64,000 bases of DNA from G963556115 sp963678205 (lineage in GTDB: Bacteria > Planctomycetota > SZUA-567). This document shows positions 29,191-37,439 of the stretch, piece by piece. Every line of letters starts with the position of its first letter. Position 1 is the stretch's first letter. The stretch lies in the NCBI GenBank assembly GCA_963678205.1, contig OY782760.1, positions 3,286,001 through 3,350,000 of the forward strand, written 5' to 3'. The position numbers were made by a program, and so were the translations under genes. The notes beneath the pieces were generated by a model, which worked only from the letters and a program-made list of their open reading frames with translations, searched no databases and was not told the DNA's origin.

Positions 29191-29430
29191 TCACTCTATC
29201 CCACTGTGATGATATCTTAAGCAATTTGACTCCGTTGACAAAACACCCGCAAATACAGCTCTTATAATAACGCCACTAATAGTACCCTAACACCCATACA
29301 GCGATGTACTACCTATAATTACTGCTGTACCACTGAGCATAACCCATGAAGAACCAATAATAGGCGGCCCAGCATTTTTTGCATCATTTACAAGCTGAGC
29401 ATTTGTAGCTGAATCAAAATATAATATTAG
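29191..29430 (-). pseudogene. Remnant of a sugar ABC transporter permease (RbsC/AraH family)
   Basis: The minus-strand frame reads AGPPIIGSSWVMLSGTAVII followed by GSTSLYGC, a stop codon at 29287-29289, then GTISGVIIRAVFAGVLSTES and NCLR in the same frame. This matches the conserved C-terminal block of RbsC-type permeases (yeL-aIaAvviGGTSLyGG-GtI-GviiGA---GvLsNg-NLL), with the stop at the position between the two conserved glycine runs. There is no start codon, the conserved GG pairs are altered and the frame is only 79 codons. It is a decayed gene piece, 2.8 kb from an intact sugar transporter operon. Confidence 0.6.
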
Positions 29431-29433
29431 TCA

Positions 29434-29455
29434 AACCCATAGTATACTATGGGTT
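29434..29455. repeat. Perfect 22-bp palindrome
   Basis: The half AACCCATAGTA is followed directly by its reverse complement TACTATGGGTT. It sits immediately upstream (minus sense) of the permease remnant and could be a surviving operator or hairpin. Confidence 0.7.
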
Positions 29456-29964
29456 ACTCACGATGTTAAAATATTTCAGAATATTCTGATAAACTAAGTA
29501 TTCCTAGACTCGGAGAAATATTACTTACAGAAAAACCGGCGCCATGAAAAACTAAACTTACTTGAGCTTTGCAACGCAAAGCTTGAAAGCAATCCCTTTA
29601 TAGAAAATAAACAGTTTTACGATGTGCTTCTAATTTTTAAAGTACTTTTTTAACATTTTATACAATCTATCATAATACTGAACAAATTAAATAAGATTAC
29701 ATCATTACCTTTTTGCTCTATAATATACTTTTTACTATAGTCTCGTTAAAACTCACAATACTGATACAATACCCTTATGGCCAGAAATAACTAGGACCAA
29801 ATTTATACTTTAAATTTACATATTTTCTGAATTTCTCCATGGACTCCAACCTTAAACCACCCATGATCTTATACAATCCGTACGTAAAATGAATCCAACA
29901 ACAACAAAGTTAGTAATTTTATATGTCACACCCTTCGCATGTGCAACAAGCTAGAACCATAATA

Positions 29965-29993
29965 AACCCGCACATATTAAATATGTACGGGTT
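29965..29993 (-). terminator. Hairpin after the TIM-barrel gene
   Basis: The arms AACCCG-C-ACATAT and ATATGT-A-CGGGTT pair with one mismatch around a 3-base loop, followed on the minus strand by TTATT. It lies 120 bases past the stop of the TIM-barrel isomerase gene. Confidence 0.5.
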
Positions 29994-30112
29994 AAAATTC
30001 AAACATAATAGATATAATTTATAATAATTAAGACAAAATTGTTAACTGCATTCAATTATAACACATCTACTATTTACTACAAAGCTATAGTCCAACTTGC
30101 TTAATACCAGTA

Positions 30113-31084
30113 TTATTTAAAAATTTTCTGTTGCACCCAATTCATAGCTGATACAGCATTACCTTCACTTATAATAGCTCCCAATTCAATCATTCCTGCT
30201 TCATCAAGCCAAGAATCTATTCCTTGCAAAAACTTAACACTTGTTTCAAGAGCAGTTTTAGCGTCTTCACGATATGGATACTGATCCATTGAATACCAAC
30301 CAGAGTACCCTAAACGTTTAAGCCAATATAATAGCTCAACATACTCAACAAAATGCACAGAACCAACGATCATATCATCATCCCAATATCTGTAATTATC
30401 ATTAAAATGCATATGAAATAATTTACCTTTTTCTGATAATAAAGCAACAGACTCTGCTACATTCTCTCCTGCGTATAAGGAATGACCTACATCAATCGTA
30501 ACCCCAACGTTATCAAGTCCTGAATCAAGTGCCAAAAGCAGAGTATCAGCCGCTCTTGCCATATAGGAATGATTTCTCGGTTCTTTAGGTTTATACTCTA
30601 ATGAAATTTTCAACTCATGAAATTCTTCAGCTATCTCAATAATAGACTCAAGCATATACTCCCGCTCAGATACAAAGTTTGCCTGCAAAGAGTAGTCATA
30701 ACCGTCCTGTCCTGCCCAGATGTTAAGCATTGGACAATCAAGCTCAATTGCAATGCCAGCCACATCTTTAAGATAAGAAATCGCTTTTTTACGGGTACCA
30801 CTATCTTTTGCAGCAATTGAGCCTTTCCCCCAATGTTTTTGTGAAAAAAGATCTGGAATAATACTGACACATTTAAGATTATTATTCACTAAACTGGATT
30901 TAATATTATTGTAGTTGTCTATATCAACATCCCAAGTTCCAACAAGCTCAAGTCCAGTGACATTTTCAATTAATGAAGCCTGTTCAAGCATTTTTTCAGT
31001 AGATATACAATCTTTATAACCTGTTGATAAAAACCTGTCGCAAGTATTGCCTAAGTTGCCAAGAATAACAGAATAGTTTATCAT
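30113..31084 (-). CDS. TIM-barrel sugar (phosphate) isomerase/epimerase
   Basis: This 323-residue protein belongs to the xylose-isomerase-like TIM-barrel superfamily. Likely metal-ligand segments are visible: NIWAGQDGYDY, the Glu in ISLEYKPKEPR, the Asp/His in VTIDVGHSL, the His in LFHMHFNDNYR and GSVHFVEY, and a final acidic strand SMDQYPYRED. Such enzymes isomerise or epimerise free or phosphorylated sugars. The ATG at 31084 has GGAGG 8 bases upstream. The gene lies 38 bases after the LacI-type regulator gene on the same strand and divergent to the sugar transporter operon, so it probably acts on the imported sugar. Confidence 0.85.
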   Translation of the reverse strand: MINYSVILGNLGNTCDRFLSTGYKDCISTEKMLEQASLIENVTGLELVGTWDVDIDNYNNIKSSLVNNNLKCVSIIPDLFSQKHWGKGSIAAKDSGTRKKAISYLKDVAGIAIELDCPMLNIWAGQDGYDYSLQANFVSEREYMLESIIEIAEEFHELKISLEYKPKEPRNHSYMARAADTLLLALDSGLDNVGVTIDVGHSLYAGENVAESVALLSEKGKLFHMHFNDNYRYWDDDMIVGSVHFVEYVELLYWLKRLGYSGWYSMDQYPYREDAKTALETSVKFLQGIDSWLDEAGMIELGAIISEGNAVSAMNWVQQKIFK

Positions 31085-31122
31085 CAACATTTCCTCCATA
31101 TACAGTAATATTACATAAGATA

Positions 31123-32154
31123 TTATTTCTTTAATAAAGTAGCACTTCCTCTTTTTACAATTTCAGTACTAATAAGATTAACCATAGGAGCTCTATCGGC
31201 ACGATGGTTTAATTTTAAATAAAGCATATCCAACGCAACTTGTCCAATTTGTCTCTTCGGTACATTTACCGAGGTAAGAGGCGGTGAGGTTACTTCAGAC
31301 ATTGACAGATTATCAAAAGCAACAAGAGATAATTCTTCAGGAACCTTTATATCCTCCTCACTCAACGCCTTCATAGCTCCAAGTGCAATAATATCATTTA
31401 TTGCAAAAACTGCGGTAGGAAGTTTTATGCCTTTATCAAGGTAGGCTTTCATATCTTCATATGCCCCTGCAAATGTTGAATCAACGTCTAAAATATACTC
31501 TTCTTTTATAGCTAACCCTAAAGCATTCATAGATCTATAAAACGCTTGCTCTCGAAGATTAAAGTTTCCAGTAGAAATAGAACTTTTAAACATACCAATT
31601 TCTACATGGTTCAACTCTTTTAAGTAGCTTACAACTTTATAAACTGCATCCATATTATTCATATTGACATAATCTGCACTAACACTAAAAATATAGGCAT
31701 CAATGAAGACTATTTTTTTCCCTGTTGCTAAAAATTGCGTTATTTCCTTTTCGTTTAATTCTGTTGCAAGAACTACATAGCCATCCACATTTGTGCTGGT
31801 CTGGATTTTTTCAATAATTTCGTTTACAGGCACTTCGTGTCCATAAGACTCAATCTCAACAATCATATTATGAAGTTTTGCAGAATCCATAATTCCATTG
31901 AGATAATCAGCAATAAAATATTCGTGGTCTACATTTACGGTATGGCCATGTCTGGAAATCTTCAGAAATCTTATCTTACTCTGATCGTCACCAAGATCGA
32001 CTTTGGATAACGCAGGATATTCAAGCTCCTTGGCTGCCTCAATTATTCTATCTTTCGTATCCTTACCTACCCCTTGTTTATTATTTAAGGCTAAAGATAC
32101 CGCTGCAACCGAAACCCCTGCTTTTTCTGCTATTTCCTTTATCCCAATCTTCAT
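31123..32154 (-). CDS. LacI-family transcriptional regulator
   Basis: This 343-residue regulator has an N-terminal LacI-type helix-turn-helix (IKEIAEKAGVSVAAVSLALN, residues 4-23), a hinge helix region, and a periplasmic-binding-protein-like sensor domain (about 65-340). The C-terminal half is typical: PTAVFAINDIIALGAMKALS, VPEELSLVAFDNL and TSVNVPKRQIGQVALDML. It is most likely the sugar-responsive repressor of the divergent transporter-DhaKL operon and of the isomerase gene following it. AAGGAA precedes the ATG on the minus strand. An inverted repeat 32 bases upstream is a candidate operator. Confidence 0.92.
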   Translation of the reverse strand: MKIGIKEIAEKAGVSVAAVSLALNNKQGVGKDTKDRIIEAAKELEYPALSKVDLGDDQSKIRFLKISRHGHTVNVDHEYFIADYLNGIMDSAKLHNMIVEIESYGHEVPVNEIIEKIQTSTNVDGYVVLATELNEKEITQFLATGKKIVFIDAYIFSVSADYVNMNNMDAVYKVVSYLKELNHVEIGMFKSSISTGNFNLREQAFYRSMNALGLAIKEEYILDVDSTFAGAYEDMKAYLDKGIKLPTAVFAINDIIALGAMKALSEEDIKVPEELSLVAFDNLSMSEVTSPPLTSVNVPKRQIGQVALDMLYLKLNHRADRAPMVNLISTEIVKRGSATLLKK

Positions 32155-32185
32155 GTCTATTTCCTTGGTTAAAATAATATCTGAT

Positions 32186-32232
32186 TTTTATGATTATTAA
32201 TATTACCAATAAATAGATTAATTATCATAAAA
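32186..32232. promoter_or_regulatory. Candidate LacI-type operator or hairpin
   Basis: TTTTATGATTATTAAT (32186-32201) and ATTAATTATCATAAAA (32217-32232) match as an inverted repeat in 15 of 16 positions, with a 15-base spacer. It starts 32 bases upstream of the LacI gene start. Autoregulation is inferred. Confidence 0.45.
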
Positions 32233-32544
32233 TTTTTAAACTAATTTCCAAAAACTCAACTTAACGATAGAAATAACTAAATAATCAAATGAACATAACT
32301 AAAATTTTTTTAGCACTCTCTTTTAAAAAAAACACTAACAAACAACCAATAAAAAAAATCCCATAACCTACCTTGAATAAACTGATTTAAAGAATATAGC
32401 ACTACAATTACTTTAAAACAATTACAAAGAATCGAAACTACAATTTTAAATATTTTAGTAAATTAAAACTCTTTACAACTTAATAATACCCAATGATTTT
32501 CAACTAAACAACTTAAAAAAAATAAATTTTTTTAACAAGAAAAC

Positions 32545-32574
32545 TTGACCAACTACCAAGCTATGTGATAAACT
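32545..32574 (+). promoter_or_regulatory. Sigma-70-like promoter of the sugar ABC operon
   Basis: TTGACC (32545-32550) is followed at 16-18 bases by GATAAA/TAAACT (32567-32574), with TG just before. It is placed about 50 bases before the binding-protein ATG. Confidence 0.5.
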
Positions 32575-32620
32575 CCAAGTGTGTTTGGTTTGGTTAACTT
32601 TTAATAATTGGAGAAAAGTC

Positions 32621-33622
32621 ATGAAACGAATCATTTTATCAGTATTAATTCTTGTTGTTATGTTCTGCGCTACATTCAATGCATCTAATGCAGCAGACAA
32701 AAAATACTCTATTGCGACTGTCGTGAAGATTGACGGTATCCCTTGGTTTGATCGCATGCGTCAAGGCGTTACTGAATATGGAGAAGAGACCGGTCATGAA
32801 ACTATTTTCATGGGACCTGCTCAGGCAGATGCAGCACAGCAGGTACAAATTATTGAAAACCTTATTGCACAGCAAGTAGATGCAATTTGTGTTGTCCCAT
32901 TCTCTCCAGAAGCCCTCGAACCTGTTCTAAAAAGAGCAAGAGATGCCGGAATTGTAGTCGTTGTACACGAAGCATCTGACCAGAAAAACGCTGATGCCAT
33001 TATCGAAGCATTCCAGAATCAAGCATATGGAGCTCAGATGTTAAAATTTCTTGCAGAAAAAATGGGAGGCAAAGGTGAGTACACTAACTTCGTAGGTAGT
33101 CTAACAAGTAAATCTCACAACGAATGGATGGATGGAGCAGAAGAATCACAGAAGAAAAACTATCCTGAAATGACCCTAGTAAGCAGAAGAAATGAAGACT
33201 ATGACGACCAAAATAAAGCATATGAAAAGGCTAAAGATCTTCTAACAGCTTACCCAAATCTCAAAGGTATCCTTGGTAGCGCAAGTACAACAGCACCAGG
33301 AGCTGGTTTAGCAGTTGAAGAAGCCGGGCTAGAAGACGTTGTAAGCGTGGTAGGTACAAGTCTCCCAAGTGTTTGCAAGCAATACCTTGAAACAGGTGCA
33401 GTAGATTATATAGCATTTTGGGATCCAGCAATGGCCGGAAAAGCAATGAATGAAATAGCAGTAAGAATACTAGATGGAAAAAAATCTGACATAAAGACAG
33501 GAACTGACCTAGGTATCGAAGGCTACAATTCACTCAAACAGGATCCAAAGAAACCAAACCTTTTCTATGGTGAAGCTTGGGTATTCGTTAACAAAGACAA
33601 CATGGATAAATATAACTTCTAA
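32621..33622 (+). CDS. Sugar ABC transporter substrate-binding protein (RhaS/LsrB-like)
   Basis: This 333-residue periplasmic binding protein has a signal peptide (KRIILSVLILVVMFCATFNA, cleavage after NA-A). The mature sequence begins with the family pattern ATVVKIDGIPWFDRMRQGV and continues IFMGPAQADAAQQVQIIENL. That block resembles RhaS and the autoinducer-2 binding protein LsrB, within type I sugar-binding proteins. The ATG at 32621 has GGAG 7 bases upstream. The ligand is unknown: rhamnose, AI-2 and small ketoses or tetritols are all possible by family. A stem-loop follows the gene before the ATPase gene, a common device for making more binding protein than membrane components. Confidence 0.9.
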   Translation: MKRIILSVLILVVMFCATFNASNAADKKYSIATVVKIDGIPWFDRMRQGVTEYGEETGHETIFMGPAQADAAQQVQIIENLIAQQVDAICVVPFSPEALEPVLKRARDAGIVVVVHEASDQKNADAIIEAFQNQAYGAQMLKFLAEKMGGKGEYTNFVGSLTSKSHNEWMDGAEESQKKNYPEMTLVSRRNEDYDDQNKAYEKAKDLLTAYPNLKGILGSASTTAPGAGLAVEEAGLEDVVSVVGTSLPSVCKQYLETGAVDYIAFWDPAMAGKAMNEIAVRILDGKKSDIKTGTDLGIEGYNSLKQDPKKPNLFYGEAWVFVNKDNMDKYNF

Positions 33623-33667
33623 CTCATATTAATTACTTCACACACACACAAGCAGTGCCATAACATT

Positions 33668-33705
33668 CAAGGGAGTCATAAGTCATATAATTGATGACTC
33701 CCTTG
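33668..33705 (+). terminator. Stem-loop between binding protein and ATPase genes
   Basis: CAAGGGAGTCAT (33668-33679) and ATGACTCCCTTG (33694-33705) form a 12-bp stem with a 14-base loop. Only a weak T-run follows, so partial termination or mRNA 3'-end protection is likely. Confidence 0.65.
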
Positions 33706-33766
33706 TCTATTATAATTACAACACTTATTAATTTTATGCAGTTAAAATATTAAACTTTAAAAAACG

Positions 33767-35278
33767 ATGGATAATGATATGCAAGACGAATTTATTCAAT
33801 TAGAAAACATTGATAAAAAGTTCTCCGGGGTTCATGCCCTTAAAAGAGTAAGTCTGAGAATGAAAGCAGGTGAAATACGTTGCCTTGCAGGTGAGAATGG
33901 TTCAGGAAAATCAACACTCATCAAAGTACTCTCCGGAGTTTACAAACCAGAATCTGGCATTATAAAGATCAACAACAACGCTTATGAACGCATAAGCCCA
34001 ATTGAATCAATGGGAGAAGGTGTACAGATTATTTATCAGGATTTTTCATTATTCCCTAATTTGACCGTTGCTGAGAATATTGCAATGAATTCTCTCTGTG
34101 AAAAAAAACGCAAATTATACAGCTTGCGAGAAGCAAAAGATATTGCTCGTGCTGCTCTAGATAAAATTGGTATAGATCTACCACTCAATGCTATAACAGA
34201 AGATCTATCTGTTGCGGATCGCCAGCTAATTGCCATTGCACGAGCAATGGTAAATGATGCGAAACTAATTGTTATGGACGAAGCAACAACAGCTCTTACT
34301 CAAAATGAAGTAGACAAATTATTTTCAATTATCCTAGACCTTAAAAATAAGGGAATCGCCACACTTTTTGTTAGTCATAAGTTGCGTGAAGTACTTGAGA
34401 TAAGTGAAAAAATAACTATTTTAAGAAATGGAGCCCTTGTATCTCAAGGTGATACCAAAGATTATGATGAAGCAATTATAACAAATCACATGACTGGTAG
34501 AGATATAAGTAAAACAAGATTTACTCCATTCCCTCAAAAGGAGCACACCCCTCCTGCTCTTGAACTCCAATCACTAAGTAATGAAAAAGACTTCAATAAT
34601 GTTTCTTTCAGTCTCAACCCTGGAGATATCATTGGTATAACAGGTCTGCTAGGATGTGGCAGAAATGAACTTATGGAGTCATTATTTGGTTTACGACCAT
34701 ACACGAAGGGCAAGGTTCTACTTAATGGCAAAGAAATCAAGATTAGTAATATTGATGTTGCCATGAAAAACCATATCGGTCTTGTTCCAGAGGACAGACT
34801 TACCGAAGGTCTTTTCCTTGATCAACCAATAAACGATAATATTACTGTAAGTATCCTAGATAAAATCAAAAACATTTTTGGAATAATTAATCATCAAGAA
34901 GGTAAAAGAATTGTTGACCAACAAATTTCAGAAATGAAAGTAGTAACCCCTGATACCAATAATCCAGTAAGTAGCCTGTCAGGCGGAAATCAACAACGAA
35001 TTGTACTAGGAAAATGGCTGGCAGCTGATATTAAAATTCTGATGCTCAATGGTCCAACTGTCGGGGTAGACATTGGTTCAAAAGAAGAAATACATAAGAA
35101 GTTGAAAGAACTTGCAAGTAAGGGGCTAGCTGTACTTATGATCTCTGACGATCTTCCAGAACTTATACAGAATACAAGCAGAATCATTCTAATGCATAAA
35201 GGAGAGGTTACTTGTGAATTCGACAGCAGCATCTCAGATGAGAATAATATTATTTCCAAGATGAAAGAATTGCGCTAA
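33767..35278 (+). CDS. Sugar ABC transporter ATP-binding protein (two fused ATPase domains)
   Basis: This 503-residue protein has the RbsA/RhaT layout of two tandem ATPase domains. Domain 1 has Walker A GENGSGKST, signature-like LSVADRQLIAIARAM and Walker B LIVMDEATTALT. Domain 2 has the usual degenerate P-loop GLLGCGRNE and a good signature LSGGNQQRIVLGKWL. Its Walker B, however, is ILMLNGPTVGVDIG, where Asn428 and Gly429 replace the Asp-Glu normally present. ATP hydrolysis therefore probably relies on one composite site. The ATG at 33767 has no clear ribosome site, and an ATG at 33779 is an alternative. Confidence 0.9.
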   Translation: MDNDMQDEFIQLENIDKKFSGVHALKRVSLRMKAGEIRCLAGENGSGKSTLIKVLSGVYKPESGIIKINNNAYERISPIESMGEGVQIIYQDFSLFPNLTVAENIAMNSLCEKKRKLYSLREAKDIARAALDKIGIDLPLNAITEDLSVADRQLIAIARAMVNDAKLIVMDEATTALTQNEVDKLFSIILDLKNKGIATLFVSHKLREVLEISEKITILRNGALVSQGDTKDYDEAIITNHMTGRDISKTRFTPFPQKEHTPPALELQSLSNEKDFNNVSFSLNPGDIIGITGLLGCGRNELMESLFGLRPYTKGKVLLNGKEIKISNIDVAMKNHIGLVPEDRLTEGLFLDQPINDNITVSILDKIKNIFGIINHQEGKRIVDQQISEMKVVTPDTNNPVSSLSGGNQQRIVLGKWLAADIKILMLNGPTVGVDIGSKEEIHKKLKELASKGLAVLMISDDLPELIQNTSRIILMHKGEVTCEFDSSISDENNIISKMKELR

Positions 35279-35342
35279 TTCAGAACAATCCGCGCAAGGA
35301 TAAATCTAATTTACAAACTATAAATGATAGGTATTTAGAAAT

Positions 35343-36329
35343 ATGAAAAACCTTATAAAGCGACAAGAATTTTATATATCGTTAGTAATAATAATACTGG
35401 CGATAATCATTGGTGCAAAAAATAATACTTTCTACACACTACCTAATATTTTTTCGCTTGGAAAAAGTACAGTAGTGATGGGAATTTTCGCAATGGGCAC
35501 TCTTGTGGTATTGCTATCAGGAGGTATTGATGTCTCAATGACAGCAGTAGCAGCATTCAGTATGTATCTAACCTGCAAATGGATGGTAGATACGGGATAC
35601 AACGGATCTATAGTACTTGGATTTGTGATATCAATGGGGATAGGTGGTGTGCTTGGCCTTATCAATGGCTTATTGGTAAGTTTGTTTAATTTCCCAACCA
35701 TGATTGTATCACTGGGAACGAGCTATGCATTTGCAGGCTTTATTTACACTTTCATAAGTACACGTATTGTAAACGTACTTCCTAAGAACATGACAAATTT
35801 TTCTAAAAGTGAAATATTTGTTTCAACCCTTGAAAATGGACGCAAAGTTGGGCTTACCAGTGCATTCATAATCATGCTGATAGTGATGCTAATAACATTC
35901 CTTATCCTTAGATATACAATGCTTGGTAGAAGCATTTATGCAATAGGCGGATCTCAGAGTGCAGCAGAACGCGCAGGTATAAATGTAAAAAAGGTGAAAC
36001 TTCTCATATATCCTTTTGTTGGCGTCACAGCAGGCTTAGCAGGAATAATCCATTCAGCATTTATGCGTAATTCAAATCCATTCGATCTAATAGGTACAGA
36101 GCTCAACGTAATTGCTGCCGCTGTACTTGGAGGGGCTAATGTTGGTGGTGGTAAAGGTACTGTAATTGGTACTTTCCTAGGTGTAGTACTTATGGTTCTA
36201 GTTAATAACAGTCTCATATTTTTAGGCATTCCAAGCTATTGGCAAAGAGTTACAACAGGTATTATTATCCTACTGGCAACAGGTATACCCGCTATTGCCA
36301 GAAGATGCTCATACGCAAAAGAAAATTAG
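35343..36329 (+). CDS. Sugar ABC transporter permease 1
   Basis: This 328-residue inner-membrane permease of the RbsC/RhaP/LsrC family has about nine hydrophobic segments. Hallmarks are VVLLSGGIDVSMTAVAAFS (about residues 56-74), AIGGSQSAAERAGINVKKVK in the cytoplasmic coupling region (about 201-220) and LNVIAAAVLGGANVGGGKGT (about 253-272). It lies 64 bases after the ATPase gene and 21 bases before a second, different permease gene, so the channel is likely a heterodimer as in Rha and Lsr systems. Confidence 0.92.
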   Translation: MKNLIKRQEFYISLVIIILAIIIGAKNNTFYTLPNIFSLGKSTVVMGIFAMGTLVVLLSGGIDVSMTAVAAFSMYLTCKWMVDTGYNGSIVLGFVISMGIGGVLGLINGLLVSLFNFPTMIVSLGTSYAFAGFIYTFISTRIVNVLPKNMTNFSKSEIFVSTLENGRKVGLTSAFIIMLIVMLITFLILRYTMLGRSIYAIGGSQSAAERAGINVKKVKLLIYPFVGVTAGLAGIIHSAFMRNSNPFDLIGTELNVIAAAVLGGANVGGGKGTVIGTFLGVVLMVLVNNSLIFLGIPSYWQRVTTGIIILLATGIPAIARRCSYAKEN

Positions 36330-36350
36330 TAAAATATATTAGGAGATAAT

Positions 36351-37388
36351 GTGAATACTATTAGCAAGATAAAAAACACAATATTCAGTGATCCAGATAG
36401 AGACCGACTTCTTATCATTGTGTTTGCGATATTTATATTAATGTCGGTACTACGTTTTGATAAATTTGTTTCTGTTACAAATATTCAGTCAATGCTTTAC
36501 TCCTTCCCTGAGCTTGGAATATTTGCTTTAGGCATTATGGTTGCATTAATTACTGGTGGTATTGATTTATCAATTGTCGGAATTGCAAATCTATCCAGTG
36601 TTGTCGCTGCACTTATTATGACAAAACTAGGAGAAGGTGAAGAAACACAGTTCAGTATTGTTATACTCGCTGTACTCTCAGCACTTGTTGTATCAATGCT
36701 TTGTGGACTGATCAACGGGTATATTATAGGTTCAATTAAAATCCACCCAATCCTTGCAACTCTCGGAACGTTCCAGCTCTACGGTGGCATTGCAGTTATT
36801 ATTACTAAGGGTTACGCTGTATATGGTTTTCCCAACACTTTTATTTTTGCAGGAAACGGCAAAGTCTTAGGGGCACCCTTCCCTTTCCTTGTTTATATTG
36901 CAGTTGTTGCAGTACTGGCTGTAGTCCTCAAAAAGACCGCATTTGGTAAACGTATATACCTTGTAGGAAGCAACAACACTGCCAGCCGTTATTCAGGCAT
37001 TAGAAACGAAAATGTATTACTAAAGACATACATGCTGGTAGGTATTTTAGGTGGCATAGCAGGACTTATCATGATAGCACGAACAAACTCAGCGAAAGCT
37101 GATTACGGTGCATCTTATACACTCCAGGCAATTTTAGTATGTCTACTTGGTGGTGTAGATTGGACAGGGGGATTCGGTAAGATATCAAGTGTCGTTATTT
37201 CTGTTATAGGACTGCAATTCCTATCAAGTGGCTTCAATCTACTTCGCTTCAACAATTTTGCCAGAGACTTTACATGGGGAGCGTTCCTAATATTTATCAT
37301 AGTTTTCAACTATTATATGCACCAGAAAGATGAAGAACGTGAAAAAAGACGTTTGAGCTTACAACGGAAGCGACCGCAAAAAACTTGA
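36351..37388 (+). CDS. Sugar ABC transporter permease 2
   Basis: This 345-residue permease is the partner of the one upstream. It starts with GTG: AGGAG lies 5 bases before it, and an ATG one base to the left runs directly into TGA. Hallmarks are VALITGGIDLSIVGIANLSS, the cytoplasmic segment YLVGSNNTASRYSGIRNENV and LQAILVCLLGGVDWTGGFGK. The C-terminal tail is very basic and cytoplasmic. It is followed 51 bases later by dhaK, linking transport to phosphorylation. Confidence 0.9.
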   Translation: MNTISKIKNTIFSDPDRDRLLIIVFAIFILMSVLRFDKFVSVTNIQSMLYSFPELGIFALGIMVALITGGIDLSIVGIANLSSVVAALIMTKLGEGEETQFSIVILAVLSALVVSMLCGLINGYIIGSIKIHPILATLGTFQLYGGIAVIITKGYAVYGFPNTFIFAGNGKVLGAPFPFLVYIAVVAVLAVVLKKTAFGKRIYLVGSNNTASRYSGIRNENVLLKTYMLVGILGGIAGLIMIARTNSAKADYGASYTLQAILVCLLGGVDWTGGFGKISSVVISVIGLQFLSSGFNLLRFNNFARDFTWGAFLIFIIVFNYYMHQKDEEREKRRLSLQRKRPQKT

Positions 37389-37439
37389 TATAAACTAAAT
37401 TAAACCAACAACGAACAATACAACACAAAGGAAAGACCA

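Larger units (their letters stand above)
28687..30112. other. 1.4-kb gap with decayed genes
   Basis: No intact gene is seen. The part next to feoA (28700-28950) should hold its promoter, with a TTAGCCTTAATTAA box at 28863-28876. Coding-like debris follows: a 26-codon plus-strand frame at 29077-29157 (begins MEAICRVCSGDMMYLKTLGV), a permease remnant at 29191-29430, and a 51-codon plus-strand frame at 29498-29653 without a start (EKYYLQKNRRHEKLNLLELC). A perfect palindrome lies at 29434-29455. Confidence 0.5.
32155..32620. other. Divergent regulatory region between lacI-type gene and sugar ABC operon
   Basis: This AT-rich region holds no gene. It contains the inverted repeat at 32186-32232 near the LacI gene and a sigma-70-like promoter at 32545-32574 near the binding-protein gene. 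Nothing else specific is seen. Confidence 0.6.
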
